Positions 8,528-15,415 of a DNA stretch of 42,135 bases are shown here, one piece after another. The first letter of the stretch is position 1. Each line of letters begins with the position of its first letter. The translations under genes and the position numbers were made by a program. The stretch is from contig CAJCHZ010000013.1 in NCBI GenBank assembly GCA_903970165.1, positions 1 through 42,135 on the forward strand. Direction: 5' to 3'. This DNA is from Betaproteobacteria bacterium (lineage in GTDB: Bacteria > Acidobacteriota > Terriglobia > Acidiferrales > UBA7541). Below the pieces are notes generated by a model. It saw only the letters and a list, made by a program, of their open reading frames with translations. It was not told where the DNA came from and searched no databases.

Positions 8528-9598
8528 TCATTTCACGTTGAAGTCCAAACTCGCAATCGACCGCGCGATCACATTCTCCTGAATCTGAATCAAGTCCGTA
8601 TCCGCGTAGGTCATCCCCAGCACGGTAAATATCTCGCCGCCACGCCCAACGACCATCAGCGTCCCAGACCAATCGTGCCCGTCCGCCATGCCGCGATAGC
8701 GGTATTCCACGGCTGGTAGCCCGCCGACAAGAGTCTTCCGCTGCGAAATACGGCGGTAATTGTCATAAATCTCACGCAAGCGCTTCTCGACCGCCGCCGC
8801 TGCCGGCTCCAGCGAATCCTTGGTTTTCTCCTGACCGATAACCATCAGCGTGGACTGGTTAAACGTGCCCAGGGCCACGATCGCGTTCGGCAAGGCCTGC
8901 CGCGCTTCCTCAATCAGCTCCCAGCTCGGCGCCTTGAACATCTTGAACCCATGCGTGTAGTTCGTATAAAGGTTTCCCTGAATGTCCTCGCGCATCGCCG
9001 GAACTTCCGGTTGGGGAGGAGCAGGGGCAGGCTGCGCAGCCAAACCCGTATTCGGCGCTGCCGCCGGCGCCTTGAGGTCAGGAGCCACAGCCTTCGTCGT
9101 CACAGGCGCGGGCACTTCCGGTTTTACCGCTGCGTTCCCGATTTTCGGCGCGGGTTTCTCATGATTCGCCGACGGTTCAGGGGATTTCACACTGGCATTC
9201 GTCGCCGGAGGTGTAGCCGATGTCGCCGCTCCGTTGGCTGAGGATGCCACAGCAGGCTCGGTTTTCGGTTCCGCGGCAGCCGGTTCTTTCTTCGCTTCGG
9301 GAGTCTTATCGGTTTTGGGCGTTTCGCCTGCCGGTGTGCTCGGCACAATCGATGCGATCTTGTCTTTCTCTACGAGCACATATCCAAAGTCCGTCTTGAC
9401 CTTGAACATGTTGTCTTCATAGGACACGATCACGCCATAAAGCTTTTTCCCGTCCTTTAGGCGAATCTCATCCGCCCGCGCGGAAATAGCCGGAACGCAC
9501 AAAGCCACAGCCAGCGCAGCGGCGCAAACGCCAAGACGTTTTTTCGAGGCGGCCAACGCTGTGCCGTTTTGGGAGCCGCGCTTTTTGGGGACAGCCAT
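8528..9598 (-). CDS. Secreted protein with Pro/Ala-rich linker, function unknown
   Basis: A 356-residue protein. I chose the ATG at 9598 (MAVPKKRGSQ); the frame is open 13 codons further upstream but would then start in the spacer to the preceding gene. A basic N-terminus and hydrophobic segment (LGVCAAALAVALCVPAISARA) form a signal peptide. Residues about 43-85 (DEIRLKDGKKLYGVIVSYED, FGYVLVEKDKIASI) look like a short beta-rich domain of the kind that binds or anchors at the envelope. A low-complexity Pro/Ala/Lys linker of some 110 residues follows. The C-terminal domain of about 140 residues starts at NLYTNYTHGFKMFKAPSWELI and resembles PsbP-like or other small alpha/beta exported domains. 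Last gene of the minus-strand group. Confidence 0.75.
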   Translation of the reverse strand: MAVPKKRGSQNGTALAASKKRLGVCAAALAVALCVPAISARADEIRLKDGKKLYGVIVSYEDNMFKVKTDFGYVLVEKDKIASIVPSTPAGETPKTDKTPEAKKEPAAAEPKTEPAVASSANGAATSATPPATNASVKSPEPSANHEKPAPKIGNAAVKPEVPAPVTTKAVAPDLKAPAAAPNTGLAAQPAPAPPQPEVPAMREDIQGNLYTNYTHGFKMFKAPSWELIEEARQALPNAIVALGTFNQSTLMVIGQEKTKDSLEPAAAAVEKRLREIYDNYRRISQRKTLVGGLPAVEYRYRGMADGHDWSGTLMVVGRGGEIFTVLGMTYADTDLIQIQENVIARSIASLDFNVK

Positions 9599-9638
9599 AT
9601 TTTTCAGTATGGCGTTACCACCGCCGCCCCGCAACATT

Positions 9639-9959
9639 TCACGTGCCCGGTGGTGTCCGTCGTGTTACCTCGGCCAGCAACACCCCAATCCGCCGCGCCA
9701 GCCGCTCCACCTGCTCGATGGAGTCGCTCAACCTTGCCCGAAGCGGTTCCGGCAAGTTGGCATGCGTCTGTTGCATCGCCAAGGCTTCGGCGATCATCCG
9801 CAACTGCTTCCGATGCCGCGGATTCAACCGTTCCCAGAGCCGCCGCTTCGCACTTCGGTTGCGCCCAAGCCACTCCTCCCCGGTCCCAGCCGGCCGCCCG
9901 GCCTCCGGTTCCGTTGAGGTAGTCGCCGCGGTATTGGGTTTTCGTATCCGAAATAACAT
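9639..9959 (-). CDS. Small hypothetical protein, helical and basic
   Basis: A 106-residue reading frame with an Arg-rich, helical composition (NRSAKRRLWERLNPRHRKQL, then SIEQVERLARRIGVLLAEV). I do not recognise a family. It ends 40 nt before the start of the secreted-protein gene on the same strand and lies 160 nt downstream of dnaE2. Long shadow frames on the plus strand cover the same DNA, so the coding call is moderate. The even mix of helix-forming residues and the placement between two same-strand genes favour it. Confidence 0.5.
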   Translation of the reverse strand: MLFRIRKPNTAATTSTEPEAGRPAGTGEEWLGRNRSAKRRLWERLNPRHRKQLRMIAEALAMQQTHANLPEPLRARLSDSIEQVERLARRIGVLLAEVTRRTPPGT

Positions 9960-10119
9960 TTTCTATCGCTCCAGGATCTCTGTGCCCTCAGTTTTCTCGG
10001 TGAACTCTGTGTCAATCTTTTTCCGATCTCTTCTCATCCATCTGCCGCCTCAATGCGCTCATAAGCCGAAAGGCGTGGTTTTTTCTGCGGGACACGGATC
10101 ACAGGACACAGGCCACGAT

Positions 10120-13100
10120 TCACCTCATCAACGTTTCCAACTTCTCCCCATGGATTTGCCCACCTACCTCCACGCGACCGGTAACCCGCATAGCTCTCGT
10201 CTCAAAAACAAGCCCGCCATAACGGTCATAGGTATCCGGAAATAGCACCACCTCATACAGTCCGCACTGGTCCTCCAAAGTCACAAACATCATGTTCCGG
10301 TAATTCTTCGTCCCCACGTGCCGGTAAGTCACCACCCAACCGCACAACGTCACCCGCTTCCCATGCAATCTATCCAGCTCATCGCTCCACACCTCCCCAT
10401 TTCGCGGCAGAAAATCCAGGGGATGCCCGCTCACGCAAACCTCCAGAATCTCCCGCTCATACCGCAACCTCTGCTCCTGCGTGTACGCAGCCATCGGCAT
10501 TTCCGCAAGCACTGCGGTGATCGCATCCTCCGCTCTTACATCATCGAAAAGTTTTTCAGGCGACCCCGGTGGCACAGCCGCTCCTGCTTGCCCAGAGCCC
10601 CGAAGGGGCTGTGTGTTTTTGTCGCCAACTTGCAGCAAATTCCAGCGCCAAAGCATTTCCGGCCGCGTCATGCGGCACGTTCCATCGCACACGCCATCCA
10701 ACGCGCCACACTTGATTAGCGCCTCCATCTCATCCTTCTCCACTGGCACGCGCCGCAGAAAATTTTCCAGCGACCGAAACGATCCGCCTTCTTCCCGCGC
10801 CCGCAGAATCGCGATGATCGTTTCTACGCGCAACCCTCTCACCTGCATCAGCCCAACGCGTAGCGCGCGCTTTCCGTCCGCACGCGCTTCCACCGTGTAC
10901 TCCATGCGCGAATGATTGACCGCTGGCAGCCGCACCTCGATTCCCCAGCGCTTCGCCTCTTCGACGTACGCCGACACATGGTAAAAACCCGCGCCGGTGC
11001 TGCACATCGCGGCCAGAAACTCCGCCGTGTGATGCGTCTTCAAATAGGCCATGCGGTACGAAATATCCGCATACGTCGCCGCATGCGCTTTGCAAAAACC
11101 AAAGCCCGCGAATTTTTCCACCATCATCCAGGTTTCTTCACGCTGCTGCTGCGTTAGTCCCATCATTCCCGTGGCGAGCATAAATTTTCCACGCAATCGA
11201 TCGAGGTCACGTCGGCCAGAATATTTCGCGGACGACCGCCGCATGATATCCGCCTCCGCCAGCGACATCTCGCCGGCCACCGTGGCAATCTGCATCACCT
11301 GCTCCTGGAAGATGCATACGCCCAGGGTGCTTTCCAGAATTGGTGCAAGCGCTGGATTTGGATACGCGACTTTTTCTTCGCCGCGCAGCCGTCTGATGAA
11401 CAATTCTTTCGATCCGTATTCCGAAGCTCCCGGACGGATCAGCGCCAGCGCTTGCGCCATTTCCTCAAGCGTCCGCGCGCGCATCATGTGTAGCAGTCCA
11501 CGCATTGCCGGCGATTCGATCTGGAAAACTCCCATCGTTCTTCCTGCGGCAATCACGTCGCAGGTCGCCGGGTCGTTTTCCGGAATCGCGTCAAAATCGA
11601 TCACTCTCGCTTTGGGACAGGACGTTCTTCCATCCGGCGCAATGTTGAATTTTTCCGTCGCATTCGTTCCATTCCTGCTTTTGTCGATGTTGTCGAGGGC
11701 GAGCGACATCGTCGTGAATCCACGCTGGCCGAGCAGATCCATCTTGATCAGCCCAAGCGCTTCGATGGCATTCATGTCGTACTGCGTGACGACGATACCT
11801 TTCGTCGCGCGCTCCAGCGGGGTTAGCCACGTCAGCGGGCGAGCGGAAATCACGGTGCCGCACGGGTGAATCCCCATGTGCCGCGGCGCGTCGTCGAGCC
11901 GCAGCGCCACTTGCAGAATTGTTTTCCACGGCTCGTCGTGCACCGGCAAATTGCGGCATTCCGGCAGGTCGCGAATGGCCTGCAAGATCTCGCGGACCGG
12001 CCGGTGCGGCAGCCGTTTCGTAAAGCGGTTCACCTCGTCCGGCGGCACGCCAAACACTTTTGCGACTTCGCGCACCGCCAGCCGCGCATGCATGGTCACA
12101 AAACTTCCGATCATGGCGACGTGCTCGGTGCCCCAGTGCGCATAAACGTAATCGAGCAACTCATCGCGGCGCGCGCCGCAAATGTCGATGTCGATATCCG
12201 GGCAATCGCCGCGCTGCTCGTTCAAAAATCGCTCGAAATACAATCCCCAGCGCAGCGGGCACACGCAGGAAATTCCCAGGCAATAGGTCACCATGGAGCT
12301 GGCCGCCGAGCCGCGTGCCACCGCGGGAATCCCCCGCCGTTTTGCTTCTTCCACGATCTCCCACACCAGCAAAAAATAAGGCGCCAGCCCCCATTTGCTG
12401 ATGACGCGCAACTCACGCAGCAACCGCGCTTTCGCTTCCGGTTTTAATTCGCGATAGCGTTTCAGCAAACCGTGCATGGCTAGTTTTGCCAGATAGGAAT
12501 CGGGATTGTTGTTTTTCGGAACAACAAATTCGGGCAGGATCAGCTTTCCCAAAGTCAGTTCCAGATTGCAGTGTTCAGCAATTTCGAGCGTGGCTTGCAA
12601 AAGTTCCGGATGATCGGGAAAAATTCGCGCCATTTCCGATGCCGGTTTGAACCAGGCCTCTGGTGTGGTGATGTCCGGCGCTGTTACTGTCGTCAGGAGT
12701 CCGCCTGTGCGAATTGCATTCACAGCGCGGTGATGCAGATGTTCTTCGGGGCGCAGGAAATAGACGTTGTTGGTTGCTACGAGTGGCACATTTAAGGCGC
12801 GGCCGATTCGCTCCGCTTCACGCAAAATGCGGCCGTCAGCTGGGGACAAATGCCGTACCTCGATCCACAGGCGGCCGGCGAAAATATCTTTCAGCGAGGC
12901 GAACCATTCGGGGCAGGATGCAGAACGGGCACGGCATGCCGTGCCCCTACGATCGTCAGCGTCGGGCATTCGCGTCGGCAAGGGGCAGAGTGCGATCACG
13001 CCTTTGGAATGCTTCGCCAACTCCTCGATTGTCACCGGCCGCTCTTCCTCTTTAGCGGACCGTTCACCGCACTCGGGGGAGCCTTTTCTCTTCGACAGCT

Positions 13101-13452
13101 CCGTCGTGCCCAGGTGGCGCAGCGTGGCGAGTTGGCACAGTTTACTGTAGCCTTCCATGTCCGCTGCCAGCAGCACCATCGGCGTACTTTGCGAATCGCG
13201 AGTTTCGTCTTTCGAATTTCGAAACTCGAAATTGGAAATTCGAAAGTCGACGTCGAGTGTCACGCCCACAATCGGCTTAATGCCGGCGTCTTTCGCCGCT
13301 TTATAAAACGGCACTGCGGCATACAAACCATTCGTATCCGTCAGTGCGACCGCAGGCATCTTCTGCGCCACGGCTGCCGCAATAATTTCCTCGGGCGACG
13401 CTACGCCCCGCAAAAACGAATAGTGACTGTGGCAATGCAAATGTACGAACAC
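10120..13452 (-). CDS. dnaE2: Error-prone DNA polymerase III alpha subunit DnaE2
   Basis: An 1110-residue C-family polymerase of the DnaE2 (ImuC) type, which performs translesion synthesis after DNA damage. The start MFVHLHCHSHYSFLRG opens the PHP domain directly, as usual for DnaE2. The palm motif PDIDIDI gives D419, D421 and D423, of which the first two match the catalytic aspartates of DnaE. GVFQIESPAMRGLLHMMR and PGASEYGSKELFIRRLRGEE are further family signatures, and a helix-hairpin-helix and OB-fold end the protein (VTLCGWVVTYRHVGTKNYRNM). Three palindromic repeats lie in frame inside the gene: about residues 68-85, 168-176 and 947-960. It is the downstream member of a minus-strand group with a Y-family polymerase, TcmP and a radical SAM protein; it begins 59 nt after the radical SAM stop. 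Confidence 0.95.
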   Translation of the reverse strand: MFVHLHCHSHYSFLRGVASPEEIIAAAVAQKMPAVALTDTNGLYAAVPFYKAAKDAGIKPIVGVTLDVDFRISNFEFRNSKDETRDSQSTPMVLLAADMEGYSKLCQLATLRHLGTTELSKRKGSPECGERSAKEEERPVTIEELAKHSKGVIALCPLPTRMPDADDRRGTACRARSASCPEWFASLKDIFAGRLWIEVRHLSPADGRILREAERIGRALNVPLVATNNVYFLRPEEHLHHRAVNAIRTGGLLTTVTAPDITTPEAWFKPASEMARIFPDHPELLQATLEIAEHCNLELTLGKLILPEFVVPKNNNPDSYLAKLAMHGLLKRYRELKPEAKARLLRELRVISKWGLAPYFLLVWEIVEEAKRRGIPAVARGSAASSMVTYCLGISCVCPLRWGLYFERFLNEQRGDCPDIDIDICGARRDELLDYVYAHWGTEHVAMIGSFVTMHARLAVREVAKVFGVPPDEVNRFTKRLPHRPVREILQAIRDLPECRNLPVHDEPWKTILQVALRLDDAPRHMGIHPCGTVISARPLTWLTPLERATKGIVVTQYDMNAIEALGLIKMDLLGQRGFTTMSLALDNIDKSRNGTNATEKFNIAPDGRTSCPKARVIDFDAIPENDPATCDVIAAGRTMGVFQIESPAMRGLLHMMRARTLEEMAQALALIRPGASEYGSKELFIRRLRGEEKVAYPNPALAPILESTLGVCIFQEQVMQIATVAGEMSLAEADIMRRSSAKYSGRRDLDRLRGKFMLATGMMGLTQQQREETWMMVEKFAGFGFCKAHAATYADISYRMAYLKTHHTAEFLAAMCSTGAGFYHVSAYVEEAKRWGIEVRLPAVNHSRMEYTVEARADGKRALRVGLMQVRGLRVETIIAILRAREEGGSFRSLENFLRRVPVEKDEMEALIKCGALDGVCDGTCRMTRPEMLWRWNLLQVGDKNTQPLRGSGQAGAAVPPGSPEKLFDDVRAEDAITAVLAEMPMAAYTQEQRLRYEREILEVCVSGHPLDFLPRNGEVWSDELDRLHGKRVTLCGWVVTYRHVGTKNYRNMMFVTLEDQCGLYEVVLFPDTYDRYGGLVFETRAMRVTGRVEVGGQIHGEKLETLMR
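10573..10613. repeat. palindromic repeat inside dnaE2 (near residues 947-960)
   Basis: AGCCCC (10596-10601) and GGGGCT (10605-10610) form a 6-bp stem around GAA. A larger alternative stem pairs CACAGCC (10573-10579) with GGCTGTG (10607-10613). It codes for a Gln-Pro-Leu-Arg-Gly-Ser-Gly linker in a part of DnaE2 that is variable in the family. Confidence 0.6.
12927..12950 (-). repeat. GTAG-type REP-like hairpin inside dnaE2 (copy b)
   Basis: On the minus strand GTAG (12950-12947) is followed by a perfect 20-nt palindrome, 12946-12927 (plus strand GGGCACGGCA then its complement). It is in frame and codes for the Arg-Arg-Gly-Thr-Ala-Cys-Arg-Ala-Arg stretch near residues 168-176, at the PHP/polymerase side of the protein. 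Its hairpin resembles the one at 16792-16809. Confidence 0.7.
13199..13250. repeat. AT-rich palindromic repeat inside dnaE2 (residues 68-85)
   Basis: CTTTCGAATTTC (13209-13220) and its exact complement at 13235-13246 form a 12-bp stem, extended after one mismatch by 3 bp. A second nested stem pairs CGAGTTTCG (13199-13207) with CGAAACTCG (13220-13228). The element is in frame and adds about 18-20 residues rich in Arg, Asn, Ser and Phe after GVTLDVD, where other DnaE2 proteins have a short loop. It is clearly less GC-rich than the surrounding gene. Confidence 0.7.
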
Positions 13453-13511
13453 GGATGCCCTCGAACGGCTGTGTACTTCGGTGGTAGGGAGGCGGGAGGG
13501 TGAATCTGCTG

Positions 13512-14534
13512 CTACGCTAAAACAGGCAAAGGCTTGCCGATACCGATGCCATGCCCGGTTTCCCGGGCATGCTCCATTTCCGTGTTTCGTTTTTTGACGA
13601 TGGCATCGTTACGTCCCAGCAAACAATGGCATCCATCAAATTTCATGCCCAGCGCTTTCCAAAGTGCGCGGTCTTCTTTGCATAGTGCTGGTTTGATGCT
13701 GCTTTTTAGCCGGTCCACGGCGAACCGGAACATTTCGACCTGCGTATCAAAAGGAATCCGGTATTTGAAACCGGAGGGATCTTTTGTTTCCGTCAGATAA
13801 TCGAAAATCGTTTCGTCACGGCCATTCGCCTTTGCGGCATTCCGCAAGCCGTTGTAGGAAGTGGCGCGCAGCGCGCCGAGCGTCACCATTTCCGGCAAGA
13901 GCGCGTTGATTTTCTTGATCGCTTCCGCATAGCCGCGTTTCCAATCGGCGTAGGGAATCATCGGATCCAAGCGAAAGCGAACGGGCCAGCCGGCCTTTTT
14001 CATCTTTTCCGCCGCTGCAAAACGCTCCGAGGGCAGTGGCGTACCATGCTCCCATTTCGCGCCAATCTCTTCCGCGTTTACGGACCAAGAGAAAACAACC
14101 TGCGGTGTGGGAGCAAGCTCGAGGGCATGCTGAATCTGGGTAGATTTGGTCAGGAAAATGAGACGATGCCGCTTTTGTGCCGCGAAAAGAGGAATCACGC
14201 GATGCGTCAGCGGCTCTCCACTCGTTTTTTTGTAAGCCGAATCAAAGATAAGGCCATCCTGCAGCTCTCCCACAATCATCATTTTGGGGATGGGATCGTC
14301 GAGCCAGTGTGTGATTTCCGCGACCATTTCCTCCACGTTCGTGTAGACCAAGCCATAAAGTTCGTCGGGGCGAAACCGGAACCATGGCACCGTCTGCAGA
14401 AAGCAATATGCACACCGGTACGGGCATCCGCCTGCCACCACAAGCTGCCAAAACTTGAAACAAACGATCTGCGAGTCCTCGCCGGGGCCACCAAACTGGC
14501 GAATGAAATTCGATCCCCTCTCGGCCAATTTCAT
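13512..14534 (-). CDS. Radical SAM protein, spore photoproduct lyase-like, three-Cys-motif partner
   Basis: A 340-residue protein from the ATG at 14534, which overlaps the tcmP stop as ATGA and has GGGGTG 5 nt upstream; an in-frame ATG at 14546 is the alternative. It has GGCPYRCAYCFLQ, a CxxxCxxC motif (C37, C41, C44) that binds a [4Fe-4S] cluster and S-adenosylmethionine, then a TIM-barrel body with KMMIVGELQDGLIFDS, HRLIFLTKST and VVFSWSVNAEEI. This is the SplB-like group (COG1533), which includes spore photoproduct lyase. Whether it repairs thymine lesions here is not known. It is paired with TcmP and sits between two translesion polymerase genes, which points to a role in DNA damage. A 9-bp hairpin lies in its last codons. 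Confidence 0.85.
   Translation of the reverse strand: MKLAERGSNFIRQFGGPGEDSQIVCFKFWQLVVAGGCPYRCAYCFLQTVPWFRFRPDELYGLVYTNVEEMVAEITHWLDDPIPKMMIVGELQDGLIFDSAYKKTSGEPLTHRVIPLFAAQKRHRLIFLTKSTQIQHALELAPTPQVVFSWSVNAEEIGAKWEHGTPLPSERFAAAEKMKKAGWPVRFRLDPMIPYADWKRGYAEAIKKINALLPEMVTLGALRATSYNGLRNAAKANGRDETIFDYLTETKDPSGFKYRIPFDTQVEMFRFAVDRLKSSIKPALCKEDRALWKALGMKFDGCHCLLGRNDAIVKKRNTEMEHARETGHGIGIGKPLPVLA
13550..13571 (-). repeat. 9-bp hairpin with GAAA tetraloop in the 3' end of the radical SAM gene
   Basis: CATGCCCGG (13550-13558) pairs perfectly with 13563-13571. Read on the coding (minus) strand the loop is GAAA, a stable GNRA tetraloop. It codes for HARETGHG, close to the stop and about 100 nt before dnaE2. 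It may shape mRNA decay or coupling, or be another repeat insertion. Confidence 0.65.
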
Positions 14535-15370
14535 TTGGCACCCCATTTCCGGAGGATAGCTTCAGCTATGTTTTGCGCCACTGGCTGATGAGACGCAAAG
14601 AAAAGGAAGTATAAATGCCCGCCCTTCTTATTCTTCATTAAAATTGGTTCCGGCACAAAGGAGAATCCCGCAACTTGTTTTAACCGCTCTCGAAAGCCGC
14701 GTTTGAGAATTTCGTTTCCTTCATCTTTCTTTATCAAAACTGATGAAGAAAATAAATCACCTTGCTCGACATAAGCTAAATGTTTCCAGGAATCGTCACC
14801 CCAGATTTTGGTCAGTCGCATGCCCTCTTCTGGATTGGAAGTCTCCAGGGTTTTTAATGCAGCATTACGATTGATATCCATTAGAGGGAAATTCAAAAAA
14901 ACGTCCATCGTTTTTGTTTTTCCTATACATTCGATCGTCGTCCATTCGATATCCAAACCATAAGGATCGAGGATGCACAGAGCGCGCTTGAAAGATTCGT
15001 ACTGAAAATTTGGCAGGATTGCTCGTTTGAGTATTTCATTTGCATCGCCAAGGTGAAGATGAACCGTCTTGGCCTCTGGTCGTCCGGCGGTTAGGTCCTG
15101 CAAGTGATTTATCTTTAATTGGTTGATGTCAATGAAGTGGTACTCGCTAAATTTGTGTTCGATATTTAGTGCATTAATGGGAGATCCGGAAATAATCCGA
15201 TCACGGTCCTGCTTGGCAACAAATTCGCCAGGGCCAGCGAATGCGTCGATGTAGCCATAGCCACGACACCACTCTCGCTCCTTGAGGATTTTTGTGTATG
15301 CAGCAGCATATTCGTGAATGATCTGAAGCTTAATTTCGGTCCACAGGCCGATTGCTTCTGGCTCAAGCAT
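14531..15370 (-). CDS. tcmP: Three-Cys-motif partner protein TcmP
   Basis: A 279-residue protein with the TcmP signatures: an N-terminal LWTEIKLQIIHEYAAAYTKIL, then GYIDAFAGPGEF (a methyltransferase-like glycine loop), FIDINQLKINHL and CILDPYGLDIEW, and a C-terminal KGGHLYFLFFASHQ. By family definition TcmP is encoded next to a protein with a radical-SAM-like CxxxCxxC motif, and here that partner directly overlaps its stop. The biochemical role of TcmP is not established. Its codons are AT-richer than the flanking polymerase genes, which suggests that the tcmP/radical SAM pair, or tcmP alone, was acquired. It starts 45 nt after the dinB stop. Confidence 0.85.
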   Translation of the reverse strand: MLEPEAIGLWTEIKLQIIHEYAAAYTKILKEREWCRGYGYIDAFAGPGEFVAKQDRDRIISGSPINALNIEHKFSEYHFIDINQLKINHLQDLTAGRPEAKTVHLHLGDANEILKRAILPNFQYESFKRALCILDPYGLDIEWTTIECIGKTKTMDVFLNFPLMDINRNAALKTLETSNPEEGMRLTKIWGDDSWKHLAYVEQGDLFSSSVLIKKDEGNEILKRGFRERLKQVAGFSFVPEPILMKNKKGGHLYFLFFASHQPVAQNIAEAILRKWGAK

Positions 15371-15415
15371 TTTAGTTATTACTACATATCACAGATAGTT
15401 ATATATACGCACGTT

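Noticed and set aside
9643..10245. 200-codon plus-strand frame
   Set aside because: It runs antisense through the small minus-strand gene at 9639-9959 and into the spacer; the residue pattern (Arg, Cys, Ser, Pro-rich) is typical of a shadow frame.
10120..13452. dnaE2 palindromes as an intein or intron
   Set aside because: Each is under 60 nt, in frame, and lacks splicing blocks or intron structure.
13512..14534. genuine spore photoproduct lyase
   Set aside because: Only the SplB-like group is supported; no spore genes are in the window and the partner TcmP points to the three-Cys-motif group.
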